Assembly: GCF_018100805.1 (NCBI RefSeq)
Contig: NZ_JAGJEA010000019.1
Span: 1 to 64,000 of the forward strand
Length of the DNA stretch: 64,000 nt
DNA from: Aquimarina sp. MMG016
GTDB lineage: Bacteria; Bacteroidota; Bacteroidia; Flavobacteriales; Flavobacteriaceae
Reading direction: 5' to 3'
Shown here piece after piece: positions 1-8,473 of this stretch. The notes below the pieces were generated by a model that made no database searches, was not told the DNA's origin, and saw nothing but the letters and a program-made list of their open reading frames with translations. Positions within the stretch are counted from its first letter, which is position 1. The number at the start of each line of letters is the position of its first letter. The position numbers were made by a program, and so were the translations under genes.

Positions 1-32
1 AAAACACCTTTATAATTGAAAACTACAAAAAA

Positions 33-57
33 CGAGTATATTATAAAAATATACTCG
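33..57 (-). terminator. Rho-independent terminator of the small Cys/Lys-rich gene
   Basis: A perfect 10-bp inverted repeat (33-42 with 48-57, 5-base loop). Read on the minus strand it is followed by a run of six T (26-32). It lies about 45 bases downstream of the stop codon of the small gene at 104-202. Confidence 0.7.
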
Positions 58-103
58 CTTCTTAAAGTTCGATAAAAATTAGATTGAGATAAATATTATT
101 ATT

Positions 104-202
104 CTATAGCTTAGGACAACGCTTGCAATTAGTTTTTCCTTTTTTCTTATACTTTTTGCAGCATTTTTTCTTTTTCGTTCCACAGGCAATCTCACAATTC
201 AT
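104..202 (-). CDS. Small Cys/Lys-rich protein (32 aa)
   Basis: I do not recognise a named family. The frame gives 32 residues with six cysteines (3, 7, 14, 15, 26, 29) and about 11 lysines, ending CKRCPKL. Paired cysteines in a basic chain suggest metal binding or a disulfide-rich peptide, but this is inference. There is no signal peptide. The ATG at 202 is used here; a TTG at 238 in the same frame would add 12 residues and one more Cys (SPCAG). The gene is framed by its own promoter-like TATTTTTG at 275-282 and its own terminator at 33-57, which supports an independently transcribed small gene. It is too short for usual gene callers. Confidence 0.5.
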   Translation of the reverse strand: MNCEIACGTKKKKCCKKYKKKGKTNCKRCPKL

Positions 203-274
203 GCCTGCACAAGGGGAATATAAAGATGGTGTTTCCAAGCTTGTTTTTTATTTTAATTAAATCTAAATAAGGTG

Positions 275-282
275 CAAAAATA
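275..282 (-). promoter_or_regulatory. Bacteroidota -7 element for the small Cys/Lys-rich gene
   Basis: On the minus strand the sequence reads TATTTTTG, matching the Bacteroidota consensus TAnnTTTG. It sits directly after the T-run of the ferritin terminator and 37-73 bases before the candidate starts at 238 and 202. No clear -33 TTTG is visible. Confidence 0.45.
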
Positions 283-288
283 TAAAAA

Positions 289-313
289 AAAGACTCCTAA
301 AAAAGGAATCTTT
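289..313 (-). terminator. Terminator of the ferritin gene
   Basis: On the minus strand AAAGATTCC pairs with GGAGTCTTT (one G-U pair) across a 7-base loop, followed by a run of about eight T. It lies about 36 bases past the ferritin stop codon. Confidence 0.7.
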
Positions 314-348
314 GATTTTTATTTGTTAATTAACAGTTACTTAGACTA

Positions 349-852
349 TTATGGAGCTTGTTCACTAGCTTGAAAAGTATTAATATCTCTATCAAATAAA
401 TAATGTCCGGATTTATCGTCTCCTATAATTTTTAGTTTATCCAACAACGTACGTGCGGTAGCCTCTTCCTCCAACTGTTCAGCCACATACCATTGCATAA
501 AATTATGCACATTATAATCTTTATGCTCCAAACATTGAAAAATCACATTATTAATCTGTGCTGTAACAAATTCTTCGCTTTCTAAAAATATTTCAAAAAG
601 CTCCATTAATGATTTAAAATTATCTTTGGGTTTTTCTAAAGCAGGAATAACAGCTTTACCATTTCTTTCATTTATAAACTTAACCAGTTTGGTCATATGT
701 ACACGTTCTTCTTCAGACTGCGTATAAAAAAATTCTGCCACACCATTATATCCATTTATATCTGCCCAACAGGCCATGGATAGGTATTGTGCAGACGCCT
801 TGGCTTCATATCTTATCTGATCATTTAGCGATTTTTCGATCTCTGGTATCAT
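349..852 (-). CDS. ftnA: Ferritin (non-haem, FtnA type)
   Basis: Cytoplasmic iron-storage protein that oxidises Fe(II) and stores it in a 24-mer cage. The 167-residue length is typical. The ferroxidase ligands of the family are present: Glu16 (RYEAKAS), Glu49 and His52 (SEEERVHM), Glu93, and Gln126 with Glu129 (AEQLEEE). No haem-binding or N-terminal targeting signal is seen. It is monocistronic, with a terminator at 289-313 and an AT-rich 130-base upstream region. It may serve the same iron economy as the TonB/imelysin cluster 1 kb away, but they are not in one operon. The start ATG at 852 gives the canonical MIPEIEKSLN beginning. Confidence 0.95.
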   Translation of the reverse strand: MIPEIEKSLNDQIRYEAKASAQYLSMACWADINGYNGVAEFFYTQSEEERVHMTKLVKFINERNGKAVIPALEKPKDNFKSLMELFEIFLESEEFVTAQINNVIFQCLEHKDYNVHNFMQWYVAEQLEEEATARTLLDKLKIIGDDKSGHYLFDRDINTFQASEQAP

Positions 853-982
853 ATATAGTCATAATTTTATTGTATAACTAAAATACACATTTTATTAAGT
901 TTCACCCAGCATATAATAGTATTTTGACTAATTTAAAGTCATACTATTTTGGAAGAAGTATTATTAGAATTTAGATAAGAAA

Positions 983-1495
983 CTAAGCAGCTTTTTCGAA
1001 AGCAATATAATTTATAAGTTTTCCTTTCTTATCGTGTATAGGAAAACCTTTAATCATACAGATATATGTTTCTTTATTCTTTCGATAATTGAGAATAGAT
1101 ACTTCAAATGGCTCCTGCGCTTTTACTGCTTCTCGAATTTTCAAGGAAGTCACAACACAAGTATCTTTACCTTGAAACATTTTCGGTGATTTACCTATTA
1201 CTTCCTCTGGCATATACCCATTCATCTTTTCAATATTATGGGAAGCATATACAATCTCTAGTTTTGGGCTAGTAACTATAACCACAGATTTTTTCTCGAC
1301 AAATTCGGTATAAAAATTATGATTAAAATCCCATTTTTTACTAATCTTTTTAAGATTTTCTATATCTTCTTTAAAACTAGTAAATGTAGAATAGTGCTCT
1401 CCGTAAAACTCCCAGGAAAGTAATGGTAATGAATGGTTCACTAATTGTTTATTCTTCTCCGACAACATTTGATCATAGCCCCTTAACTCTTTCAT
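983..1495 (-). CDS. Single PAS-domain protein (LOV-like fold without the photoactive Cys)
   Basis: 170 residues with one PAS domain at roughly 70-170 (VVIVTSPKLEIVYAS through GKLINYIAFE) and a helical N-terminal part with no recognised domain. The segment GKSPKMFQG aligns with the LOV motif GxNCRFLQG, but the flavin-reactive cysteine position is proline and the Asn is Ser, so flavin photochemistry is not expected. There is no kinase, HTH or other output domain, so it must act through a partner or by ligand binding. No signal peptide. It stands alone, with a TAAATTTG promoter element about 20 bases upstream of the start. Confidence 0.8.
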   Translation of the reverse strand: MKELRGYDQMLSEKNKQLVNHSLPLLSWEFYGEHYSTFTSFKEDIENLKKISKKWDFNHNFYTEFVEKKSVVIVTSPKLEIVYASHNIEKMNGYMPEEVIGKSPKMFQGKDTCVVTSLKIREAVKAQEPFEVSILNYRKNKETYICMIKGFPIHDKKGKLINYIAFEKAA

Positions 1496-1511
1496 AGCTT
1501 ACATATTTATT

Positions 1512-1519
1512 CAAATTTA
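1512..1519 (-). promoter_or_regulatory. -7 element upstream of the PAS gene
   Basis: TAAATTTG on the minus strand matches TAnnTTTG and lies 17 bases upstream of the ATG at 1495. No good -33 partner was seen, so confidence is modest. Confidence 0.35.
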
Positions 1520-1589
1520 TATAATAAAACACAGTAGAAGCATTGAACAAAAGTTAATTCTTTGATTAAACAAAGGTTAATTATTAGGC

Positions 1590-4058
1590 TTATAATTTAA
1601 CCTGAAGCGTTGTATACCAAGATATTGGAGCCGAAGGAATAATACCCGGACCTGGATATCCCGTAGCACGCTGTGTAAAATAGCTTTCATCTAATAGGTT
1701 ATTGATCCCGGCTTCTAACTTAAATCTTTTGTATGAATAAGATACAGATAGATCTAGAATGGAATAAGAAGGAATCTTACCTAAAGTCCCTTCTTCTTTA
1801 GTTCCTGGCAATCCTCTATCAGCGTTAGTGACTTCAGTAAATTGTTCTGACAAGTGAGTGAATTGAACATTCCCCAAAAAGTTTTTATACCCAAACCCTA
1901 TACCTGTTTTTAGATTTATCAAAGGAATAAATTCTACTTTATTACCTTCAATAGGCTCCTCTGATCTTGTATATTCTGAATCTGTCAAAGCTAAATTCAC
2001 AAAGGTGTTCAATACATAATTAGTCTTGTCTGCAAAAAAGGTATTAGCTATGTTCCAATTGGCATAACTTTCTATACCATAAATTAACGCATCTCCAATA
2101 TTTCCTCTCACTCTTCTTGCCCTATCATCAAATACTTCTCCTATTCTATCTTTATACCTTAGGCCAAAAACACTTAAATCATAAGTCAAAGCATTATTTA
2201 CTCTCCCTCTTAATCCTAAGTCTGCCGTATATCCTTCTTCATCAGAAATATCCGGGCGAATCACAAAAGTAGGATTGATAATCCGTATATCATTAAAGGT
2301 AACTGATCTATAATTCTGAGAAATATTTGTATAAACTTCAAGACCTTTATTTGATTTATAGCTTGCTCCTAAACCAAAAAGGAAGAAAGACCTTTCAAAT
2401 ACTCTATTATCAGTCTCAATCCCTAAAAATTCTGCATTTTGTGCATTATCAATAAAAAAGTTAGCAAATTCTCCTTTGGTTTCTGTTTTTATATACTCAA
2501 AACGAAATCCTGGTGTTACCGAAAATTTTTCTGAAAATTTAAATATATTCTCTCCAAAAACCGATGCATTTAAATTAGGAAAATCAAAACTCGATTGGTT
2601 CACATAATCAGGAAAAGCCTCACCTTGTAAGTCAAAATTAGCATCGGTTCCTATACTTCCCGCTCCCTGCAATGCATCATTTTTTGCCTGGTAGTATTTA
2701 GAACCTATCAAAAACACTGATTCTTGTCCCATCAGATTATAACGGCTAAGTAATCTTGCTTCTGCTCCCCAATTCAAAAAATTTCCAACGATAAGATCTC
2801 TAGGGGTAACAAAATTACCTTCGGTATCTACTTCATCATTAACAGTAATTGGATTACTATTTAAATCTGTTGGTACCCCTCTAAAACCTAAAGCACTTCT
2901 TGAAGCATCTAAACCAAAAAAGTTAAGACTAAAATCAGTTTTTTTAGAAAATTGATGTTCTAGTTTTAAGGAAAATAACTTCCAATCTACTTTAAACCAG
3001 TTTCTAGTTCGTCGACTAAAATCAGGATTTTCCTCAAACTCTGTGTCTGTTAACCCTCCTGGTTGTTTGGCTAAATAATTAAGATATGTAAACTCTCCTG
3101 TAAGTTTAGTTTTATCAGATAATTGATATCCTAAATGCGTATAAATGTTCTTGGAATCAAAATTAGAGTTAGGTCTAAAACCATCTCCTTGCTTATAATT
3201 GAAATACGTATAATAACTAAACTTCCCAACAGTACCACTTATACTGTTAAAACTAGTAAACAAATTAAATGACCCAATAGATTGACGAGAGACCAGTTCG
3301 ATCTTTTTATCAGGGTTAGGTTGTTTCATCTTAAAATTAATCAACCCTCCAAATTGAGTCCCATACTGTAACGAAGCCGCACCACGCACTACTTGTATTT
3401 CGCTCAAAGCCTCTGCAGGAGGTGTGTAATAACTTTCGGGATAACCCAACACATCTGCACTTATATCATAACCATTTTGGCGGGTATTAAAGTTAGCAGT
3501 TCTATTAGGATCTAGGCCTCTACCTCCAATATTAAGCTGTAACCCACCTACACTATTTTCATAAATGTTTAATCCAGCTACCTGGGCATAGATTTGTCGC
3601 GCATTGTTCGACGCTAAGTTACCCAGTGCATTCTCGAGCAAAACTACTTCACTTTTCTTACCTGCATAAATTGCTGTTCCTTCTACAGGTTTTAACTGCT
3701 TTAGTTCAAAAACCTTGGCTTTTCTTTGCGTAATAAGTACTTCTGAAAGTTCCTCTCCTAATGGATTAAGTTTAAAATCAACTTTGGTATCACCATTGAC
3801 CTCAACTCGTTTTTCCAGAATATCAAAATCGTAATTAAATATTGTAACTAAATACTCTCCATTCTGAACATCAAAAAATTCAAAACTTCCATCCGATTTA
3901 GTTATAGTCTGTTCTCCTGTATTTTGGTTATAAATTTCAGCTTTATCTATGGGCTGATTGTTTTGATCGGTTACCGTTCCAGTAAATTTATATTGTCCTG
4001 AAACGGAACTGATAATAAATAATGCACACAATAATATCCTATAATCCCTTAATTTCAT
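1590..4058 (-). CDS. TonB-dependent outer-membrane receptor, FecA-like iron uptake
   Basis: Outer-membrane beta-barrel that imports an iron chelate using TonB energy. From the ATG at 4058 it is 822 residues: signal peptide (LLCALFIISSVSGQ), a carboxypeptidase-regulatory-like domain (about 22-95, FTGTVTDQNNQPIDKAEIYN), a plug domain (about 130-250, with IQVVRGAASLQYG) and a 22-strand barrel ending in SWYTTLQVKL. An in-frame upstream start at 4130 would lie deep inside the HTTM gene and place residues before the signal peptide, so 4058 is preferred; it overlaps the HTTM stop by 20 bases, as expected for a co-transcribed pair. It is the last gene of the DUF4856-imelysin-HTTM cluster, which points to iron or haem as cargo. 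The exact substrate is not decided. Confidence 0.9.
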   Translation of the reverse strand: MKLRDYRILLCALFIISSVSGQYKFTGTVTDQNNQPIDKAEIYNQNTGEQTITKSDGSFEFFDVQNGEYLVTIFNYDFDILEKRVEVNGDTKVDFKLNPLGEELSEVLITQRKAKVFELKQLKPVEGTAIYAGKKSEVVLLENALGNLASNNARQIYAQVAGLNIYENSVGGLQLNIGGRGLDPNRTANFNTRQNGYDISADVLGYPESYYTPPAEALSEIQVVRGAASLQYGTQFGGLINFKMKQPNPDKKIELVSRQSIGSFNLFTSFNSISGTVGKFSYYTYFNYKQGDGFRPNSNFDSKNIYTHLGYQLSDKTKLTGEFTYLNYLAKQPGGLTDTEFEENPDFSRRTRNWFKVDWKLFSLKLEHQFSKKTDFSLNFFGLDASRSALGFRGVPTDLNSNPITVNDEVDTEGNFVTPRDLIVGNFLNWGAEARLLSRYNLMGQESVFLIGSKYYQAKNDALQGAGSIGTDANFDLQGEAFPDYVNQSSFDFPNLNASVFGENIFKFSEKFSVTPGFRFEYIKTETKGEFANFFIDNAQNAEFLGIETDNRVFERSFFLFGLGASYKSNKGLEVYTNISQNYRSVTFNDIRIINPTFVIRPDISDEEGYTADLGLRGRVNNALTYDLSVFGLRYKDRIGEVFDDRARRVRGNIGDALIYGIESYANWNIANTFFADKTNYVLNTFVNLALTDSEYTRSEEPIEGNKVEFIPLINLKTGIGFGYKNFLGNVQFTHLSEQFTEVTNADRGLPGTKEEGTLGKIPSYSILDLSVSYSYKRFKLEAGINNLLDESYFTQRATGYPGPGIIPSAPISWYTTLQVKL

Positions 4059-5397
4059 CCTTAAATGGAATAATCCACGTTTTATGTTTAAATGACTCTT
4101 TTTGTTTTCCCAAATCCACTTCTGGATCAATATATTGGCTGCTCAACCTACCATTAAGCGAAACATAACTTTCTACAAAAACCTGAACATCTTGATGTCC
4201 TTGTCCTTGAAAATGTTCTTTTAAATGGTGAGAATATTGTAAAATAAAATCCGGTTGTATCGCCATTTGTTTTTGCTGAAAAGAGGTGAGAAAATCATCA
4301 TTATCCACATAAAACCTCTTTCCGGTTGTACCCTCAACAATTTTAAAATTGGCATATCCCGCCTTTTCTACAAGCATAACTCGCCAGGAAAAGCGATATC
4401 CCTCTTCTGTCCAAAACAGTTCTCCAGGATACACCAAATAACGAAACGGCAAAAGTAATTGAATTGTAAAAAACAAGGCTAATGTGGTAAGTATAATTTT
4501 GCCTCGTCTTGGTACATAAAAGAAAACCTTTTTTGTATCGAAAGTATTTTTTTTGATTCTAAAGGTTTTGGATATTACAGCCAGTATTCTGTGATGAATT
4601 TTCGCATCAAAAAATATTAGCGTACTTATAATCATAATGTACGGAAACATTCCTATTGGAAAAAGTACACGAGTCAGTACATGGAATGCAACCACCAAAA
4701 CAAAAGCCAGAACTCGAGTTTTACGATATAATAATAAAAAAGGAATCGTTAGATCATATAATGCTCCAAAATAACTAAATGAATAATGTATCCATTCCTG
4801 TTGCATCAAATCTCCTAATACAGGAATATCATATTTTGATGGTAACCAAATTTTAAGTGGCATCGCCTTTATCAACCAATCAGAATTTAGTTTAGCTAAT
4901 CCTGCATAGAAATATACAATACCTAATAACAGTTTAACTGAATCTATAGTCCATTTAGGAATAAACTGATATGAAACTCCTTTTTGCTTAGCATCTACAG
5001 AAAAATATGCATTAGCAGGTAAAAAAATCATCAAGAAACTCAAAATACTTATAAAATAATAATGATTAAGATATGTGGTCTTATCCATTAATTCTATATA
5101 AGTAAAGCTCAAAAAGAAAGTAATGATTGCTATTCTATATTTATACCCTAAAGCAACAAATATTGCTGAGACTCCACAAAGAACAAAAATCAAATACGTA
5201 TAATTACCCAAGGGTTTTACAAATTCGAAACCGTAATAAGAGAAGAAATACTTAGGCTGAATGTATAATTTATCAATCCATCCATTACTCCAAAATCGAA
5301 TAATACTGATTAACATCATCAACCCAAAAAAAATACGAAAGACTGCAAGTGGTGCAGCCTCCGTATTCTTTTTCAAATATTCATTACTAAAACTCAT
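4039..5397 (-). CDS. HTTM-domain membrane protein (vitamin K-dependent gamma-carboxylase-like)
   Basis: 452 residues with several membrane helices in the first 330 and a soluble C-terminal part. The N-terminal half matches the HTTM family: FRIFFGLMMLISIIRFW at the first helix, the conserved YLNHYYF motif near residue 110, and FYAGLAKLNSDWL. HTTM proteins are related to vitamin K-dependent gamma-glutamyl carboxylases, but most bacterial members have no proven reaction. It lies 8 bases after the imelysin stop and overlaps the TonB receptor start, so it belongs to the iron-uptake operon. A role in modifying or inserting a partner is inference. Confidence 0.85.
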   Translation of the reverse strand: MSFSNEYLKKNTEAAPLAVFRIFFGLMMLISIIRFWSNGWIDKLYIQPKYFFSYYGFEFVKPLGNYTYLIFVLCGVSAIFVALGYKYRIAIITFFLSFTYIELMDKTTYLNHYYFISILSFLMIFLPANAYFSVDAKQKGVSYQFIPKWTIDSVKLLLGIVYFYAGLAKLNSDWLIKAMPLKIWLPSKYDIPVLGDLMQQEWIHYSFSYFGALYDLTIPFLLLYRKTRVLAFVLVVAFHVLTRVLFPIGMFPYIMIISTLIFFDAKIHHRILAVISKTFRIKKNTFDTKKVFFYVPRRGKIILTTLALFFTIQLLLPFRYLVYPGELFWTEEGYRFSWRVMLVEKAGYANFKIVEGTTGKRFYVDNDDFLTSFQQKQMAIQPDFILQYSHHLKEHFQGQGHQDVQVFVESYVSLNGRLSSQYIDPEVDLGKQKESFKHKTWIIPFKDEIKGL

Positions 5398-5405
5398 GCG
5401 ATAGC

Positions 5406-6521
5406 TTAATCTCCATCTGCATCAACAAAATCAACTCTTACCGACATAGAAGAAAGCATGTCTACTTTCATAAACACCACATTCTTTTGCAACACATTAT
5501 ACGTTTCAGTCATAAGAACATTATTGGTACGAACTTGATTAGAGAAATTATCATTAAGACCTGAAGCGGTAGTTCTGGAAACATTAAATTGATTATTAAT
5601 CAAAGTAGCAATATCTTTTCCACCTCTAAGAGTAACTAAGTAATCTAAATATGTTTTAAAACTTTCTCCATTTTCATTACTGCTAAAATGCTTTCCATTA
5701 AAAAAGTTTTGCATTGCATCAAGATTAGCATTAAATAAAGTCTTTGACAAATCCCCTTTATAAAAAGCCTCCACTTTTTCACTAGCTGTATTACCTGTAA
5801 ATACACCAGCAGGAATTCCTACTTTTCCAGCTCTTAGATGTTTTTCATAATGAAAAATATAATCGTTAACGAGTTTATCCAAAGAACTTGTAGCAGAAGA
5901 CCCACTGTTATTTACAAATGTATCTCTATATCCATTTATCCAGTCTAATACTACTTCTTTAGTAAGATCATCCATACGTGTAGTAAGGTCAGTTAAATAA
6001 GTTATATAATTAGAAGCATTAGTATTAGTAGTATAAAATGTAACAATCTCGGCGTCAGTATCAGCTAAACCATTTAATAGATAGTCTAAAGCACCAAAAC
6101 CTTGCTCATCTTGTTTAGAAACTGCACTTAAATCATATGATCCCGAGTTTATGTTAGCATCTATAGCAACAGAAGAAACAGGATATACATTCATAAAGTT
6201 TCTATAAGAAAACTCTTCTGCTTTACCTATCTCAAACATACCAACAGATTGCCAAGAGATATATGCTTTTGACCAAGCTGAACGTAACGAGATTAGGTTA
6301 GCCTCATTAGGTGTAGTGATAAATTTAGAAGCCTCAGAAGTTAAATCCGACATATCCATAGAAAAACCTTGATAAGAAGGAATTATAATATTATCGGCTA
6401 AATTTTCTAACATTGCTTTTCTATCAAAATTATCTGCTGCAACAACTCCACTATCATCACCCGAAGTGCAGGCAACAAGGATAAGTAACATTATAAAAAG
6501 TGATACTACTAACTTCTTCAT
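5406..6521 (-). CDS. Imelysin-like lipoprotein (peptidase M75 family, iron-regulated)
   Basis: 371-residue lipoprotein: signal peptide with lipobox LLILVAC near residue 18, then an all-helical imelysin fold with two repeats. The family includes IrpA- and EfeO-like proteins linked to iron acquisition. In classical members a GxHxxE motif is expected; here the corresponding segment reads GFGALDYLLNG, so the His is replaced and the Glu is Asp. Iron binding through that site is therefore doubtful. It sits between DUF4856 (upstream) and HTTM plus the TonB receptor (downstream). A promoter element at 6553-6560 can start transcription just upstream of it. Confidence 0.9.
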   Translation of the reverse strand: MKKLVVSLFIMLLILVACTSGDDSGVVAADNFDRKAMLENLADNIIIPSYQGFSMDMSDLTSEASKFITTPNEANLISLRSAWSKAYISWQSVGMFEIGKAEEFSYRNFMNVYPVSSVAIDANINSGSYDLSAVSKQDEQGFGALDYLLNGLADTDAEIVTFYTTNTNASNYITYLTDLTTRMDDLTKEVVLDWINGYRDTFVNNSGSSATSSLDKLVNDYIFHYEKHLRAGKVGIPAGVFTGNTASEKVEAFYKGDLSKTLFNANLDAMQNFFNGKHFSSNENGESFKTYLDYLVTLRGGKDIATLINNQFNVSRTTASGLNDNFSNQVRTNNVLMTETYNVLQKNVVFMKVDMLSSMSVRVDFVDADGD

Positions 6522-6552
6522 CTTATTTTTATTTATTCTTAATAAAGCTGTG

Positions 6553-6560
6553 CAAATGTA
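6553..6560 (-). promoter_or_regulatory. -7 element of the imelysin-HTTM-TonB operon
   Basis: TACATTTG on the minus strand matches TAnnTTTG, 31 bases upstream of the imelysin start and immediately after the T-run of the hairpin at 6561-6601. The imelysin genes can therefore be transcribed separately from DUF4856. Confidence 0.5.
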
Positions 6561-6601
6561 AAAAAAGAGGTTGAAAACATATAACTTTCGACCTCTTTTT
6601 T
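6561..6601 (-). terminator. Terminator between DUF4856 and imelysin genes
   Basis: AAAAAAGAGGTTGAAA (6561-6576) pairs with TTTCGACCTCTTTTTT (6586-6601) with one wobble/mismatch, followed on the minus strand by more T. It lies about 27 bases after the DUF4856 stop, inside an otherwise co-directional cluster, so it should reduce read-through into imelysin. Confidence 0.7.
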
Positions 6602-6627
6602 TATCATTTTATATATTGTTCAATCTT

Positions 6628-7866
6628 TTAACTTCCTGCCTGAATTATCGTGAAATCAAATTTATCAGCAATACTCTGGGAAATCGCCTGTAGTGTTTCA
6701 GGAGTTACATCCCAAAGTCCATTAGCACCTCCCATTAGATCATCTAATAAACCTTGAACTTCGGTTCTAGTAAAGTATGGTGCATTTGTATTTGGATTTC
6801 TAGTGAATTGAAGGCTGTAAATAAACCCATATCCCTCTGATAAATCGTGGAAAGCGGCTGCATAATCCACAGTAGAAGCTTCTATACCTGTTTTACCCTG
6901 TTGTAAATAATAGACAGCTCTAATTGCTATTATTTCAGAAATCTTAGCACGTATAATTGCAGCTTGCTCATCCCTAACTGTATAGTTTTTTGCAACGATA
7001 GCAGCTCTTCCTAATTTAAAAGCATTGTATATTTCTGCTGCTATTCCCTGAAAATCAGTATCATTTTCTACTCTTCCTATATATTTATTAAGAAAACTAT
7101 CATCGTTACCTATAGTTGTATTCGGTGTTTCTGGATTTGTAGAAGCTCCATACAAATATCCGTAAGCTTCGTCCCATTTATGCTCCATAGTAGTATAATT
7201 TTTACCATCTGCTACTATGTCATTATTATTATCTTCTACATTATTAGCCTCATCCAGGACATTGGTCCCTAAATAGTTATTTAATGCCTGATCTGTCATT
7301 AAAGCTCCTATCAAACCTTTAGCAAAGGCTTGATTTAATTCTAATCCCTTGGCATTAACATATCGAATAGCCGGATCAGCTCCTCCTTCTTCTATAAAAC
7401 CTGCGGTACCCGCGGTTGCTGCATTACCCCAATTCGGAAATACCTCATCAACTTGGCTTTTAATCCAACCATCAAATTCTACCTTAATCGCAGCAGCTAC
7501 TGTGGTGTTATCTGAGAAGTAATCCCTTGATGCAGCAGTTTTACTTCTAACACTCTTATCAGAAGCATTCAAATCCGGATCAGAAAAATCATCTGCATCC
7601 TCAACGTGAGCAAACATTGCATCGATCTTAGCTTCAGCATCTATAAGTGTATTATCTTTTAAAGCATTGATAATTTCTTCGGACATTGCTATTCTAGTCG
7701 TTTGTCCTCCAAAACTTACTGAACTTTCGCCATTACGTTCAAACTTGTAGGTTGCAGGTTCTGGAATTTGTACTACTGGTGGTAATGTATCATCATCAGA
7801 AGAACAAGCTCCTAAAGCAAATACTCCTGATATACATATAGTTTTTAATAGATTTGTGATTTTCAT
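6628..7866 (-). CDS. DUF4856 lipoprotein of the imelysin/TonB iron cluster
   Basis: 412-residue lipoprotein with signal peptide and lipobox ALGACSS near residue 21. After a short linker comes the family hallmark YKFERNGESSVSFGGQTTRI. DUF4856 proteins are found almost only in Bacteroidota and usually beside imelysin and a TonB receptor, as here; that association is the main functional clue, and the fold resembles an imelysin-type helical bundle by length and composition. It is the first gene of the cluster, with the best promoter in the window at 7908-7937. Its molecular activity is not known. Confidence 0.85.
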   Translation of the reverse strand: MKITNLLKTICISGVFALGACSSDDDTLPPVVQIPEPATYKFERNGESSVSFGGQTTRIAMSEEIINALKDNTLIDAEAKIDAMFAHVEDADDFSDPDLNASDKSVRSKTAASRDYFSDNTTVAAAIKVEFDGWIKSQVDEVFPNWGNAATAGTAGFIEEGGADPAIRYVNAKGLELNQAFAKGLIGALMTDQALNNYLGTNVLDEANNVEDNNNDIVADGKNYTTMEHKWDEAYGYLYGASTNPETPNTTIGNDDSFLNKYIGRVENDTDFQGIAAEIYNAFKLGRAAIVAKNYTVRDEQAAIIRAKISEIIAIRAVYYLQQGKTGIEASTVDYAAAFHDLSEGYGFIYSLQFTRNPNTNAPYFTRTEVQGLLDDLMGGANGLWDVTPETLQAISQSIADKFDFTIIQAGS

Positions 7867-7907
7867 TAATTGTTTATTTAGACTTAATATAAATAACTAT
7901 TCAGATG

Positions 7908-7937
7908 CAAATATATACATCTAAATGTTATGCACAA
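7908..7937 (-). promoter_or_regulatory. Promoter of the DUF4856 gene (TTTG-18-TATATTTG)
   Basis: On the minus strand TTTG (7937-7934), an 18-base spacer, then TATATTTG (7915-7908), matching both halves of the Bacteroidota housekeeping promoter. The -7 element ends 41 bases before the ATG. Confidence 0.65.
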
Positions 7938-7998
7938 ACTTTATTTATATTAAATCTAAATAAAATAAAAGAATTTAATATTCTCTTAAAACAGAACG

Positions 7999-8457
7999 TT
8001 ATTTTGATGCGTATTGAGCTCTCAATTCCTTTACCCAATCAATCAATAATTTCTTTTCGTCTTCTTCAAGGTTTCCATGAGTCCAGGTATATGAAGAAAG
8101 TGGCATCTCACCTTCTTCTACTTCTTCTATCAGTTCTTCTAGTTTATGATCTTTTTTCTTTAGTGTATAGCTTTCCCATTCAGAAACATTAAAATGTTCT
8201 TTGCCTTCTTCTATATGATGATCTAACCAATAAGAAACAGGAGCTATATTTGCATACCAAGGATAAATAGTTTGATTACTATGACAATCATAACATTTAC
8301 TCTTTAATATTTCTTGCAGTTTGGCAGTTGGTTTAGTTTCATTTTCAAAATAAACTACGGATTCATACCCCAATTCATTTCTATCCGGCTTAATAAACTG
8401 CATAATTACCAATGCAACTATTAGTAATAAAACGACAATCTTTACTATTTTTTTCAT
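7999..8457 (-). CDS. Haem-binding domain protein (CxxCH, membrane anchored)
   Basis: 152 residues from the ATG at 8457, which begins at a hydrophobic anchor (KIVVLLLIVALVIMQF). The haem-binding domain follows: CYDCHSNQTIYPWY carries the CxxCH haem-attachment motif, then PVSYWLDHHIEEGKEHFN and a C-terminal WVKELR region. An upstream in-frame ATG at 8523 would put 22 residues before the anchor and overlap the HMG-CoA lyase gene, so 8457 is preferred. It follows HMG-CoA lyase by 16 bases, probably as one transcript, though no shared pathway is evident. Likely periplasmic, possibly an electron carrier or haem sensor. Confidence 0.85.
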   Translation of the reverse strand: MKKIVKIVVLLLIVALVIMQFIKPDRNELGYESVVYFENETKPTAKLQEILKSKCYDCHSNQTIYPWYANIAPVSYWLDHHIEEGKEHFNVSEWESYTLKKKDHKLEELIEEVEEGEMPLSSYTWTHGNLEEDEKKLLIDWVKELRAQYASK

Positions 8458-8473
8458 TGTGCTTTTTTGGTTC

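Noticed and set aside
1554..1580. Inverted repeat after the TonB receptor gene as terminator
   Set aside because: The stem is interrupted and AT-only, with no T-run in the minus direction.
7905..8192. Plus-strand open frame of 95 codons
   Set aside because: It lies across the DUF4856 promoter and antisense to the haem-binding gene, has no recognisable domain, and its composition is that of reversed coding sequence.
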